Of a stretch of 64,000 nucleotides of DNA, positions 1-8,914 are shown in pieces. The notes beneath the pieces were generated by a model that worked only from the letters and a program-made list of their open reading frames with translations, had not been told where the DNA came from and made no database searches. The position numbers and the translations under genes were made by a program. Numbering within the stretch: the first letter of the stretch is position 1; every line of letters starts with the position of its first letter. Source of the DNA: Streptomyces griseicoloratus (lineage in GTDB: Bacteria > Actinomycetota > Actinomycetes > Streptomycetales > Streptomycetaceae); assembly GCF_014534645.1 (NCBI RefSeq), contig NZ_JACVQF010000187.1, positions 1-64,000 of the forward strand, read 5' to 3'.

Positions 1-1
1 C

Positions 2-734
2 GAGCATGCCCTGACGGTGACGGAGACCGGGCTGGCCTTCGTGCAGGACGCCCGGCGCCGCGGAGACATCTGCCAGCCCTTGGACTGGATCACCGAGGTC
101 TACCACCCACTCGGCAGCGGCGAAGCCGTCATCCCCGACGCTGCTCTACTACCGCAGCTCCAGCAGTACGGACGACGGCGAGGGCGGGGCGATGCTGCGG
201 GCCTTCGTCGAGGTCTACCGGGCCACCATGGGCCCCAAACGCCTCGCCGCCAAGTTGACCGCCTACGCCCGGCTACACCGGTGCGTGCCCGCACCCCCGC
301 CCGGCGCGCGGCACCGGCCGGCCATCCAGGAACCAGCGAAGGAGGACTGGCGGCGCCGCTACCCGCTCTTCCCACGGCTGCTGTTCATCCTGGACGGCAC
401 CGGCCCCGCAGGCGTCGAAACCCGCATCCACGCCCTGCACGCGGCCGCCCGCGACGTGACGCTGGCCGACTTCCTGCGCGAGGTCCTCGTCCTCGCGGCA
501 CCGATGACCGACCTGCTCCAACACGGCCCCGCCGCACCCACCATGAACCCGACCACGGCAGGTCACAGGCTTGCTGGCTGTGTGCGCGAGTTGCTGTGCC
601 GTCGTTTGTCGGCGGGTTCGCGGCAAGGCAGGGCCGCAGCAGGACGGCGCCACGCGATCGGTCGGGGGCTGCGGGGCGGCGCCGACGCGGTGTACTACGC
701 CCATGGTCGAATACCTCCAGTGGCACACCGATGA
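2..734 (+). pseudogene. Replication-relaxation family protein, partial and frameshifted
   Basis: The gene enters from the left edge and is read in frame 2 up to about position 140 (TVTETGLAFVQDARRRGD), then continues in frame 3 (MLRAFVEVYRATMGPKR from 192). The switch fits loss of two bases at about 138-142, where the expected Ala-Leu-Leu-Tyr-Tyr codons are two bases short. Family knowledge: these winged-helix proteins belong to actinobacterial plasmids and integrative elements, where they are linked to replication initiation. After about codon 120 of the second frame (near 556) the sequence loses family character, so the 3' part to the stop at 734 is probably foreign. It opens a stretch of plasmid-like debris. 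Family call is moderately sure; loss of function is very likely. Confidence 0.65.
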
Positions 735-836
735 CTGGCTCGCTCACTTCGCCGCGCGGGGGCACCCGGCTGTACGGCCGCTGGCCGCAGCAGAGAGGTC
801 CTCCGGGATGACCTCGTCCCGTGCCAGATGCTCCGC

Positions 837-1278
837 CCGGAGTTGCACCGGCAAGTCCCACATGCTCATCGCTCTGGGCACGGAGGCCGCCATGAAGGGC
901 TACCGCGTCCGCTACACGCTCGCCACCAAACTGGTGAACGAGCTGGTCGAAGCCGCCGACGAGAAGCAGCTGAACAAGACCATCGCCCGCTACGGCCGCG
1001 TCGACCTTTTGTGCATCGACGAGCTCGGATACATGGAACTAGACCGGCACGGCGCCGAACTGCTGTTCCAGGTTCTGACCGAGCGGGAGGAGAAGAACAG
1101 CGTCGCCATCACCTCAAACGAGTCGTTCGGAGGCTGGACGAAGACCTTCACCGACCCCCGTCTCCGCGCCGCCATCGTCGACCGGCTCACCCTCAACGGC
1201 ACCATCATCGAGACCGGAACCGACTCCTTCCGCCTGGCCAGCACCCGAGCCCGTGCCGAACACGCAGAAGCAGGCTGA
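837..1278 (+). pseudogene. istB: IstB-like ATPase of an IS21-family element, N-terminally truncated
   Basis: About 145 residues match the IS21 helper ATPase IstB, which normally has about 250-260. The P-loop survives only as CTGKSH, where the first Gly of GTGKSH is replaced by Cys. The Walker B region LLCIDELGYM, the sensor segment VAITSNESFGGW and the C-terminal part (DRLTLNGTIIETGTDSFR) are present. The N-terminal DNA-binding part and the partner transposase IstA are missing; upstream sequence is unrelated. IstB stimulates IstA-mediated strand transfer in IS21 elements. With the first domain missing and the P-loop altered, this is a dead remnant. An open frame runs from 571, but only the part after about 837 resembles IstB. 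Confidence 0.85.
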
Positions 1279-1330
1279 TCAACCCCTCCACCGCCTGGCC
1301 GCCAACCGCTGAAGGCCGGCCAGGCCGACG

Positions 1331-1969
1331 TCATCCGAGCGGGACAGGCCCTCCAACCCGGGGACCAGCGTCCAGATGAGCTGTGATGCGCGTAATCGTC
1401 CGGGCATTGTCCTCGAACAGATGCGCCTGCATGCCCGCCGCCTGAGCAGCCTCAACATTGACTGCAAGATCGTCGATGAACAGACAGCTCTCCGGCCGCA
1501 TCTCCAGGCTGGCGCATGCGGCCTCGAAGGCACGCGGGTCCGGCTTCTCGAGGCCGATCTCGTGCGAGTACACGATTTGCTCGACCAGTTCGTCGAAGTG
1601 ATACAGCGCCGTCTCCCGCTCCCGGGCACCGACGAAGCTGTTGCTCAGGATGCCCAGCCTGCAGCTTCCCCGCAGCCCACGCACATAAGCGATGAGCTCC
1701 TCGTTAGGCGTTCCCAAGTACTCCGCCCAGAGATCAGCCATGAAGCCTTCAACCTGGGGCGCGTCGAGCCCCAAGCGTGCTGCCACCTGCTCGTGAACCT
1801 CTCGTTCACTGATACTCCCGACGCTCCCGGCTTGCCACAGGTCGCGCATCCGCTCATGCACAGTGCCGAACGGCAACCCCAGCCGCTCTTCCCACCGCTG
1901 CACACACCCCGTTTCCGGCGTAATCTCCAGCACGCCACCAATATCGAGAATGACGCAGGTCGCCGTCAC
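1331..1969 (-). CDS. HAD-family hydrolase (subfamily IA)
   Basis: A 212-residue haloacid-dehalogenase-like hydrolase, full length for the family. Motif I is ILDIGGVL (nucleophile D9); the usual second Asp is Gly 11, as in YihX-type sugar phosphatases. Motif II is LSNSF (S109/S111), motif III is the Lys in EKPDP (K142), and motif IV is FIDD (D166/D167). Residues 15-90 form the helical cap. The family dephosphorylates small cytosolic phosphate esters; the substrate cannot be read from sequence. It stands alone on the minus strand between IS debris and a pentapeptide fragment. The ATG start gives the standard N-terminus directly before motif I. Confidence 0.88.
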   Translation of the reverse strand: MTATCVILDIGGVLEITPETGCVQRWEERLGLPFGTVHERMRDLWQAGSVGSISEREVHEQVAARLGLDAPQVEGFMADLWAEYLGTPNEELIAYVRGLRGSCRLGILSNSFVGARERETALYHFDELVEQIVYSHEIGLEKPDPRAFEAACASLEMRPESCLFIDDLAVNVEAAQAAGMQAHLFEDNARTITRITAHLDAGPRVGGPVPLG

Positions 1970-2219
1970 TCGAACTCCCCCTCTTCGTCCTGCCCTGCTG
2001 GCGAGCGCACACCGCTCGCTCGTGTGATCTACGGAGACACTGTCGCCCTTCCCTCTGGGGCAAGGTCAAGCGATCTTGAAACCTTGTGGCAGCCCTGTTG
2101 CGAGCCGCCGACACGACTCGGCTGCATCGGCAGGTGCCTTTAAAACTCGTGACGAACCGCGGAGTCCTCGACCGGACGATGACGTCAGAACTCGTCAACA
2201 AACGCTGCGGCAAGAAGTG

Positions 2220-2324
2220 ATCGAAGCCACCGGCGTCACCATCGACTGCAGCATCAACTTCAACGACGCCGAGTTCTCGGGCACAACAGTGTCCTTCATC
2301 GACGCGAAGTATCGCACCTGTTGA
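2220..2324 (+). pseudogene. Pentapeptide-repeat protein fragment
   Basis: The last 34 codons of a longer open frame read ATGVTIDCSINFNDAEF followed by SGTTVSFIDAKY. The spacing of Phe and small residues every five positions (INFND, AEFSG, TTVSF, IDAKY) is that of pentapeptide repeats found in Streptomyces proteins. It stops at 2324 after two or three coils, whereas functional proteins have many more. The upstream part of the open frame shows no family character. Probably the broken-off start of a repeat region. Confidence 0.4.
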
Positions 2325-2449
2325 GGTGCACCGCCGCGGTTCATATGAGTTCCTTGAGTCGCTCTTGCCTGCTGCGTAGACAGTGGGCCCGCCATTTGCA
2401 GCCCATGCCGACGACGTAGCGGGTCGCACGGCGGGGTAAGCACGGGACT

Positions 2450-2854
2450 ATGGGAAGCAGAAGACGACTGGGCTGGAACGAGGATCGGACGATTGACGGC
2501 ACTGTTTACGCAGTGCTGTCCGTCATCGCTGGTGCCCTCTTCCTTATCGGCCTATGCGGGTTGTTGCTCGGTGTGAAGGTCGATGCGAGCGAGGGGGAGC
2601 CTCTGAAGTGCGGGACCGCCGTCACAGGCGTGGAAAGCGCCGTTACCTTTGACGCCGTCCAGGCCGGGCTGCCGGATCGGGCTGTGGACGCTCGCGTTGC
2701 GGCGTGCGACTCGGCGATCAACACGCGGCGCGTCTGGGCTTGGCCGGCCACCGGAGTGGGAGCAGTAGGCGGGTTCGTGCTCGTCTACCTGGTGCCCTTC
2801 GTACACCCGAGTCCCGAGTGGGCTCTCTCGAAGGTACGGCCAATCCACCGTTGA
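2450..2854 (+). CDS. Hypothetical membrane protein with two TM segments
   Basis: The 134-residue product has a hydrophobic segment at about residues 19-42 (YAVLSVIAGALFLIGLCG), a polar loop of about 55 residues with three cysteines (in KCGTAV, CGLLL and ACDSAI contexts), and a second hydrophobic segment at about 97-115 (AWPATGVGAVGGFVLVYL). This suggests a small two-span membrane protein with an exposed loop that could hold a disulfide. No named family is recognised. It stands alone, with no neighbour to suggest a job. The ATG start places the first TM after a short basic N-terminus, which supports it as a real gene. Confidence 0.55.
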   Translation: MGSRRRLGWNEDRTIDGTVYAVLSVIAGALFLIGLCGLLLGVKVDASEGEPLKCGTAVTGVESAVTFDAVQAGLPDRAVDARVAACDSAINTRRVWAWPATGVGAVGGFVLVYLVPFVHPSPEWALSKVRPIHR

Positions 2855-3069
2855 GCTTCATCGGCTGCGGCGTCGCGCGGCGCACTTGGCACGCAGCCCA
2901 CGCCCCGCCCGGCCTGGAAGACCTCCGCTTTCGACGAGCGGGCGAGCGTCGCCGCGGTTGTCAGACGAGGCCGAGGGCAGCCAGTGTGGTCAGAAAGTCC
3001 CATGGAGACAGCGAAGGCTCTCCTGCGGACAGGATCGCCTCTGCGCGTGACGCACCAGTGATACGGGTG

Positions 3070-3345
3070 AGGGTGAGCCACGAACTGAAGAGCGCGACGA
3101 GCACCTACTACGCCGCCAAGAACCGTACCCCGAGCTGATTAAGCCCCGCAGGCCCTGGCACGGCCTGGCCGACGTCGAGCTCGGCACCGCGGAATGGGTC
3201 GACTGGTTCAACAACCAGCGCCTCCATACCGCCATCGGGAGCATCCCGCCCCACGAACACGGACCGACCACTACGCTCAACACCAGGCCCAACCGGCGGC
3301 TGGAGTCAACGCACAGAGCCTCCACCGATGCCGGAGCGCTTCACC
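3070..3345 (+). pseudogene. IS3-family transposase (OrfB) with internal deletion
   Basis: Two ends of one OrfB transposase lie side by side. About 3085-3138 encodes the N-terminal signature STYYAAKNRTPS, then a stop. In another frame, about 3135-3345 encodes the C-terminal end of the integrase core and tail: ELIKPRRPWHGLADVE, then TAEWVDWFNNQRLHTAIG and SIPPHEH. The region between, carrying the first two catalytic Asp residues, is missing (about 200 codons). The remaining part includes the downstream end of the DDE domain and the conserved NxxRxH segment. This is a relic of an IS3 element. No terminal inverted repeats were recognised around it. Confidence 0.8.
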
Positions 3346-3894
3346 CTGACGCCGCCGACACGCCCCTACGCGGCTGACTCTCCGCTCGCCTACCTCTTGG
3401 ACCTGGCCGTCGACGTCGGCGGGCCCACCGAGGAGGAGCAGCGCGACGACGCCGAAACCACCGCCGCCCATCATGTCTACAGCGCATACTCCGCACAGCC
3501 TCGCCCAGGTCGTCGACGCCGTGGACTAGCGCGGCTACCCCGCCCTGCGCCCCGACGGCTTCAAGGAGTTCGAGCCGTCGGCGGTGGCCTGGCTGGACGG
3601 CGGACTGTGGCTGCACCACACCCTGCCCATCACCGAAGCCGACGGCGCCGGACTCAAAAGCGGGCGGCTCGTCCAAGCACCGCCGCATATCAATGATCAC
3701 CGGAAATGCACCGTGCGCCGTGCAGATGACCCGACCTGATCATCACGACCCGCTACCTGACAAACCTGCAGATCAGGCCCTTAGCCCAGGACCAGCTTCC
3801 ACGCTCGCCACGGCTACCGAAGCACCAGCACTGTCTGACCATAGCCGCACACCAAGCTGATCACCCCAGACCAGAACACCCGCTCCTGATCACA
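3346..3894. other. Gene-poor stretch, no recognisable gene
   Basis: The plus strand has short Streptomyces-like coding pieces, for example RGYPALRPDGFKEFEPSAVA at about 3531-3590 and SPLAYLLDLAVDVGGPTEEE at about 3379-3440. They lie in different frames and are interrupted by stops. They may be remains of one disrupted gene. Nothing was recognised well enough to name. Confidence 0.3.
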
Positions 3895-4080
3895 AACACT
3901 GCTCCTGGACAACCGCCCTCGCCACGCTGGGCATCGACTGGGCAAGGCCGGTGACGATCCCCCAGGCCGCCCGGGACAGCCTCCGACCACCTCCAGCGCC
4001 GTGTCCGGGGACCGGGCCTCGCAGGGCCCGGGGCCCGCGCTGTGTCGCGCTCCGACCGACGTTGCCGCGATCTGCGGCCT
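3895..4080 (+). pseudogene. Diverged copy of the helicase 3' end and its downstream flank
   Basis: The plus strand encodes TLGIDWARPVTIPQAARDS, close to the last residues of the large helicase at 20950-21008 (ELGMDWARPVTVPQAAADS). The similarity continues beyond the stop position into the GC-rich sequence that at 21010-21080 forms the end of the convergent DUF6415-like gene. Roughly 150 bp is therefore a diverged duplicate of 20930-21080, with no helicase body. It indicates recombination or duplication involving helicase ends. Confidence 0.6.
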
Positions 4081-4302
4081 GCCGAGCCCAAAATCTGGGC
4101 GCCCTCCCTTCCTCCTTACCTGAGCAGGTCCACCGGCAGCGGGCCGATGCCCGGTTCCGGCGGGTGTCCACAGCGAGCTGATGCGCAACACACCGTTACG
4201 CGTTAGTCCTTGAGTGTGATACGGCTAGAGATCTTCAACACCTTGCCGACGCAACAGAGCGGTTGGGAGGTGCTCTGATGCGGGCCGGAGCGGGGGACGT
4301 CG

Positions 4303-4563
4303 ATGGTCGATACGGCTGGCATGGGCCAGGGGACTGAGGGGGTCGGAACGCCTCCTGACGTGGTGGGTCCTCACGGTGCAGCGCATGCACTCTTCGATCT
4401 GGCTCCCGAGGAAGACAGCGGATCGGACACTCTGGGCCGCTACCGGTACCAGGCGGAGGTAGCCGCAGTTACGAACTTCCGGTACCTGACGCCACGGCAG
4501 CCGAACAGACACGAGAAGGCGCATCTGACCAGCAGAGATAGCGAACTGCAACTGGAGTACTAG
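4303..4563 (+). CDS. Small hypothetical ORF, possible nuclease N-terminal fragment
   Basis: The 86-residue frame contains DTLGRYRYQAEVAA. This resembles the start of actinobacterial DUF4297/Cap4-type nuclease proteins, where a Gly-Arg-Tyr-Arg-Tyr-Gln motif opens the domain. The rest does not continue the family, and the frame ends at 4563 against the toxin remnant on the other strand. It could be a truncated N-terminus or a chance frame. Low certainty. Confidence 0.25.
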   Translation: MVDTAGMGQGTEGVGTPPDVVGPHGAAHALFDLAPEEDSGSDTLGRYRYQAEVAAVTNFRYLTPRQPNRHEKAHLTSRDSELQLEY

Positions 4564-4828
4564 ACCTCGCGGTAGGCGACGACTACCACGGTGGGCAAGG
4601 CGGTGACGAAGTATAGGACGCGGACCTGTTCGACGTCGTCGGTGTACTGGCGCAGTTGGAGGCCGGTGGTGTCGCCGGGGATCGGCTGGCCGATCTCGGG
4701 GTCAACGGAGATGACGACCAGGGTGCGGTCGAGGGCGTGGAGTTCTGCTTCTCTGGTGAGGGACTCCAGCTGTTCGCGGCAGCATCCGAGAAGGTGATCC
4801 GGGCGCGCCGGCCCTGGCGAGGGGGCAT
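4560..4828 (-). pseudogene. RelE/ParE-like toxin, frameshifted
   Basis: Translation from the ATG at 4828 gives MPPRQGRRARITFSDAA. The conserved body then lies in another frame: REQLESLTREAEL, LVVISVDPEIGQPIPGD and VRVLYFVTALPTVVVVAYRE. A single missing base at about 4790-4795 reconciles them. The C-terminal strand pattern VRVLYF...VVVVAY is typical of RelE/ParE-type ribosome-dependent or gyrase-acting toxins. The start overlaps the stop of the upstream antitoxin frame by one base (TGATG), the usual coupling of toxin-antitoxin pairs. The frameshift would remove the active fold. Family assignment is by pattern, not by catalytic residues. Confidence 0.55.
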
Positions 4829-5072
4829 CAGGCGACGGCCGGGCGCTGCGCGGCCAGGCGGGCGAGGTGGGCCTCGCGCAGCTCCTCCCACGGGGTGCAC
4901 TACTCAGGGTCGGGCAGGCCGTGGGCCGCGATGTCCTCCAGGACCGCGGCGAACTCATCGGCCCGGGCCCGGATGGCGGCCGCATAGGCGCGGACCGCGT
5001 CGGCGGCCGCGGGCTCCAGCTGCTGCCGTACGGTGGGTCGGCGGTGTCGGCGGGGGCCGGCTGGGCGCTCAT
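4828..5072 (-). pseudogene. Cognate antitoxin, broken by a frameshift and a stop
   Basis: The reading starts at the ATG at 5072 (MSAQPAPADTADPP). It must shift frame at about 5027 to reach the helical segment QQLEPAAADAVRAYAAAIRA, then RADEFAAVLEDIAAHGLPDPE. A TAG stop at 4900-4902 interrupts it before PWEELREAHLARLAAQRP. A small helical protein ending one base before a RelE-like toxin start fits a type II antitoxin. Two separate lesions argue for genuine decay, since the partner toxin is damaged as well. Confidence 0.5.
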
Positions 5073-5100
5073 CGAGGCCTCCACGAGTGGTGGAACTAAC

Positions 5101-5543
5101 CTAGACCACAACGGTATCCCCGGACAGGCGCGCAGTGGACCGCTCACAAAGATCTGGGACTTCACGAGACGAAGCCCACGTTGGTGACGTACTCGTGGCC
5201 ACGGCGAGCCGACGCCGATGACCTGGCGATCGAGGCTTCCGTCCACTGCTGGCGAAGCGGACGGAAGCGATGGGGGCGTTGTATCCGGCATCGATCGCCA
5301 CCGCTCCGGCCCCCTCCCTCGCCCCGACCACGACGGCCAACCCCCGACCAGAGCAGGTTGGTGTTGCGCAGACCATCCGGCCAAAGCTGCGCAACGGAGT
5401 TCGGATGCGGGTATCTGCGGCGGCTCCCGCACGTTCGAGCGCGTCGGTGATACAAGTCACATCACCTGTGGCGATGACCTTGTTCGCTGAGACTGGTCCA
5501 TTCAGGCGCGACAATCGATCAGCAGCCACGAAGGGGCCACATC
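5101..5543. other. Intergenic stretch with an unrecognised minus-strand ORF
   Basis: A 142-codon minus-strand frame (5101-5529, GPVSANKVIATGDVTCITDA) covers the space between the broken toxin-antitoxin pair and the reductase gene. It resembles no family I know and has uneven composition. It may be an uncharacterised gene or a chance frame. Confidence 0.2.
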
Positions 5544-6119
5544 ATGCGGAAGATCATCCACTTCGTCCACACCTCGCTGGACGGCAACATCGAAGGCCCC
5601 AACGGCGAGTTCGACTGGCCGGCCATGGGACCGGAGCTGTCCGCTTACTCCCGTAGCCTCATGGAACGAGCCGACACGTTCCTCTACGGGCGCCCGGTCT
5701 GGGAGATGATGGCCGGCTTCTGGCCGAACGCCGAGTCCATGTCCGACGACCCGCACGACCTGAAGTTCGCCCCGATCTGGCGCAGCACCCCCAAGATCGT
5801 GTTCTCCCGAACCCTCACCGAGCCCGGCCACGGCGCCCGCGTCATCAGCGATTCGAAGCTGGTCGAGGAGGTCACCGCCCTCAAGGCCGAGCCGGGCAAG
5901 GACCTGCTGCTGACGGGCGGCGCCTCCCTGGCCGCCGAGCTCACCGCCCACGGCTTGATCGACGAACACCAGGTCGTTGTGCACCCGGTCGTCCTCGGTG
6001 GCGGCAAAGCACTCTTCCCGGCTCCCTTGCAGCGACTCAACCTTCAGCTCGCCGACTCCCGGACCTTCGACTCCCAGAGCGTGCTCCTGTGCTACCAGCC
6101 CGCGCCCACGGTGATGTAG
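5544..6119 (+). CDS. Dihydrofolate reductase family protein (RibD C-terminal-like)
   Basis: A 191-residue protein of the RibD-C/YwjB/YyaP reductase group, a complete single domain. The N-terminal strand and loop MRKIIHFVHTSLDGNIEGP, the segment LYGRPVWEMMAGFW and the nucleotide-binding stretch LLLTGGASLAAELTAHGLID are diagnostic. The usual C-terminal VVLGGGKALF follows. The family uses NAD(P)H to reduce small molecules in the cytosol; in Streptomyces the substrate is generally unknown, and these are not true folate enzymes. A purine-rich stretch precedes the ATG. It stands alone between debris and a convergent endonuclease gene. Confidence 0.88.
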   Translation: MRKIIHFVHTSLDGNIEGPNGEFDWPAMGPELSAYSRSLMERADTFLYGRPVWEMMAGFWPNAESMSDDPHDLKFAPIWRSTPKIVFSRTLTEPGHGARVISDSKLVEEVTALKAEPGKDLLLTGGASLAAELTAHGLIDEHQVVVHPVVLGGGKALFPAPLQRLNLQLADSRTFDSQSVLLCYQPAPTVM

Positions 6120-6236
6120 CCCCCAGGCGCATCTACGCAGCGTCACCAGTGGCGGCCAGATGACTCCCCGTTAGGTGGCCGCCAGTGGGGAATTTCAACT
6201 GGCCGCTATCAGAGGGAGCGACCGTCATGGCCCACC

Positions 6237-6746
6237 TCAGCCTAGGTGGGCCAGATTCGTCTTGCCGTACAGCCAGCGCAGCGGCCCGGCTGGCGGCGTC
6301 TCCCAATATGCCTGGAAGCACGGCTTGCCGGGATGCGTCCCGGCCTGCACACTCCGTCCGCACATGCCTTCCAGGTGGTTGCAGGAGACGCACAGCAAGC
6401 CTCGGATCAGTCCGGTGCGGTGGTCGTGGTCGATGGCGTAAGCAGGGGCGTCACAGGTGGCGCAGGTGCCGTCCTGGATGTCGTGGAGCCGCCACCACAC
6501 ATACCAGCGAGGGATCTTCTCCTCGGGCCACTGTTCGGGCAATGGGCCTTGCCACGGGCGGGGGAAGTACCGCGGGGCATGCCAGCCGCCGCACCGTTGG
6601 TCGGGCGGAATCTGCGTGGCGGGCACCGGAGGGCCCAAATCCTCCTCCCGCCATCCGCCAGCCCGGTGGCTGCGCCAGTGAGGGCAGTAGATGGTGCTGA
6701 GCCCGCGGGTCGGGCTCCACAAGTGGTACCCGTCCGAACCGTCCAA
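6237..6746 (-). CDS. Endonuclease VII-like (His-Me finger) protein
   Basis: The 169-residue protein has the recombination endonuclease VII signature: Cys95-x2-Cys98, then the His-Me core YAIDHDHRTGLIRGLLC with Cys119-x2-Cys122 as the second zinc pair, then N-H. T4 gp49 resolves branched DNA; homologues are common in actinophages and integrated elements. The N-terminal 85 residues are rich in Trp and Pro and have no named domain. It faces the DHFR-like gene. Phage or plasmid origin is likely. Confidence 0.85.
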   Translation of the reverse strand: MDGSDGYHLWSPTRGLSTIYCPHWRSHRAGGWREEDLGPPVPATQIPPDQRCGGWHAPRYFPRPWQGPLPEQWPEEKIPRWYVWWRLHDIQDGTCATCDAPAYAIDHDHRTGLIRGLLCVSCNHLEGMCGRSVQAGTHPGKPCFQAYWETPPAGPLRWLYGKTNLAHLG

Positions 6747-7443
6747 CGGTCGTCTGGCGTAGCGCGCTGGTCCCGTTGCCCTGGAGTGTGGGGCGCGCAG
6801 GGCGGATGTCTGGCGCGCCGGCGGACAGCAGCATCGATGATCTCGACAAGGTGATCAGGTAGTGGTCGCGGTGGTCGGATCGGAGTGGGCATGGCGACCT
6901 CCAAGGCAACGGGCGATGTGACGGCCATGCTGCCCGGTGCCTCTGACAAAGCGACGCCTCCGAGACCCCGAGGTCCGGGGACGGCTACTTACCGGCCGGG
7001 TTCAGCTCGCCCAGTCCTGGGCGTAGCCCAGCACCCGGCAACTGGTTTCCGTGGCCGCCGAGGTGACCCTCCCGGGTCTTCGGCCGGCGGTGCTAAGGAC
7101 GTATCAGGCGCAGGGGGAGGGCGGTTCCTCATCCGCGAGGCCGCCAGCTCCCAGTGTCCGCCGCGGTGCTGCGGCCGTCGCCGTGTGGGCTCGGAGGACA
7201 CCACGGGCCCGCAGCTCCTCAACGTCGGGGAGGTCGACTGCGGGCAGGGAGTCGAGCAAGTCGGCCTGGGCGGCGCGGATCTGCGCGGGGGCCTGGGGGC
7301 CGGTGCCAAGGATACGGCGCGCTGTCACGCGAGCATCGTACGGGCAGCCCGTCGCGGCAGAGCGGCCGGCCGGTGTTCTGCCCCATGGCCCGGATGCCCG
7401 GGTGTTGGTCTCTCCGGCCAGCACCGTCCACGGGGCCAGACGG
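6747..7443. other. Region without a convincing gene
   Basis: A minus-strand GTG-initiated piece at about 7200-7330 reads TARRILGTGPQAPAQIRA and then AAQADLLDSLPAVDLPDVEE, which has the composition of a real Streptomyces protein. It then breaks into unrelated frames. It lies just downstream of the small gene at 7444-7644 and may be the start of a disrupted second cistron. Nothing else is recognised. Confidence 0.25.
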
Positions 7444-7644
7444 TCACGTCGGCCACGTGGCGAGCACAAGGCCGGTCTCCTCGTCGACCAGAGTGATCCG
7501 GGCGTCCGGCAGCGCGCCGTACGAGCCGACCCAGGCCACGAACTTGCGTCGCGCCACCATCTCGCTCCGCCACCAGCCCTGCATCGTCCGACGGCCGGTC
7601 GCCGTCAGGGTCAGGTGAAAGCGCTCGTCAGGGTCGGAGCTCAT
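7444..7644 (-). CDS. Small conserved hypothetical protein
   Basis: The 66-residue product begins MSSDPDERFHLTLTATGR and ends ITLVDEETGLVLATWP. It reads as a compact beta-rich protein with a central WWRSEMVARRKFVAWVGSYG segment. Similar short proteins of this pattern occur in Streptomyces plasmids and integrative elements, function unknown. The internal ATG at 7644 is chosen because the upstream in-frame extension is low in conserved character. Its neighbours are plasmid-type genes and debris. Confidence 0.5.
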   Translation of the reverse strand: MSSDPDERFHLTLTATGRRTMQGWWRSEMVARRKFVAWVGSYGALPDARITLVDEETGLVLATWPT

Positions 7645-7818
7645 CTCGCCAGCCTCAGCCTGCGGTGCTGCGGCGCGGGGACAGGCCCGCCGCGGCAGCA
7701 CCCACACAGAGTCCGCGAAGCCCCTCTCTGGTCCCGGGCCCCGGCGACCGCGGCATGACGGTCAGGCTGTGGTGACGGCATGAATCCACAGTTCACCCCA
7801 CCCGATCAGGACGTTGGA

Positions 7819-8834
7819 TCAGGATGCGTGGCGGAACACGGCGGCGGGGCCCATGACGCCGGGTCCGAACTTGTCGCGGATCCGGTCGACGGCCGTCTCC
7901 GCCACCAGGCGCGCCTCGCGGACAGTGTCGAGGCTGATCTGCTGCGCAACCTGACCGGCGTCGACCAGATCCTCGCCCGTGAGGGCGATTCCGGTGAGGC
8001 GGCCGCGCTGCAGGCCGGCAGCGTCGATCAGCCGGTAGGCCATGGTGCGCAGGTCCTCGTCGTGAGCGGACGGCTCGGCAAGGCGGCGGGTCTTCTCCAG
8101 CTGGTCCCGCCCGCGAAGGTGAGGGTCAGGGTGAGGGCGCGGGCAGCCTGGCCGCGGTGGCGCAGCAGGCGTCCGAGGGTGACGACCAGGCCGAGGAGGG
8201 CGGCGCGGGTTTCGGCGCCGTCCAGGGTGTGGCGGTCGAAGGTGTTGCGGACGGTGGTGGAGGCGGGCAGGGCGCGGGGGACGACCGGGCGGGGGTCGAT
8301 GCCACGGGCCCGGTCCGCGGCCAGGCGGCCGGGCTTTCCGCCGAGCAGGCGTTGGACCGTGGCGGGGGTGACGGCGGCGAGCAGGCCGGCGGTGTGGATG
8401 CCGTACTCATGGAGGGCTTCGGCCTGGCGGGGGCCGATGCCGTATAGGGCTTCCACCGGGAGCGGGGCGAGCCAGTCGGCAGCCTCGTCGGGGGCGACGG
8501 CGAGGACGCCGCCGGGCTCGTCGACTTGGGCGGAGGCGGTGGCCGCGACGGTGACGGTCGGGCCGATCCCGACCCGCACGTCGACACCCAGCCGGGACAG
8601 GGTGCGGACCCGCAGCATCTCCCCCAGCCGACGCGTGTCCGGGCCGTGGTAGCGCAGCGCGCCCTTCAGTTCCACCAGCGCGGCCGTGGGCGGGAGGGCC
8701 TGGACGACCGGCGAGAGCTCGGCGAGCTGTTCCAGGACCTGCCGGTAGGTCTCTCCCGGCAGCCGGTCCGGGCAGCGCACGTGCATCACCGTCGCCACCC
8801 CGCGAGCCGATCCATCTGCGGTCATCACCGTCAC
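7819..8834 (-). pseudogene. Y-family DNA polymerase-like protein, frameshifted near the C-terminus
   Basis: From 8834 the frame encodes a Y-family (DinB/ImuB-like) protein: palm region, then DNA-binding hairpins (VEALYGIGPRQAEALHEYG) and a little-finger start (RNTFDRHTLDGAETRAAL). One G is missing at about 8098; the downstream frame 7819-8043 (MAYRLIDAAGLQRGRLTGI) carries the expected C-terminus. Where catalytic polymerases have SxDEAFLD, this protein has TAALVELKGAL, and the N-terminal DxDxFFxxVE motif is missing. It therefore resembles the non-catalytic ImuB-like branch that helps translesion synthesis. If the missing G is a sequencing error, the gene is intact at about 338 codons. Confidence 0.7.
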
Positions 8835-8914
8835 CTCTCACCCACCACGCTATCGAACAGAAAATCGAACACGCGAGGACGCGGGCAGTGGATCATGGGT
8901 CTAGAATCAAAAAT

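Noticed and set aside
5101-5529. A possible DDE transposase end on the minus strand
   Set aside because: No catalytic motif or terminal repeats; composition alone does not support it.
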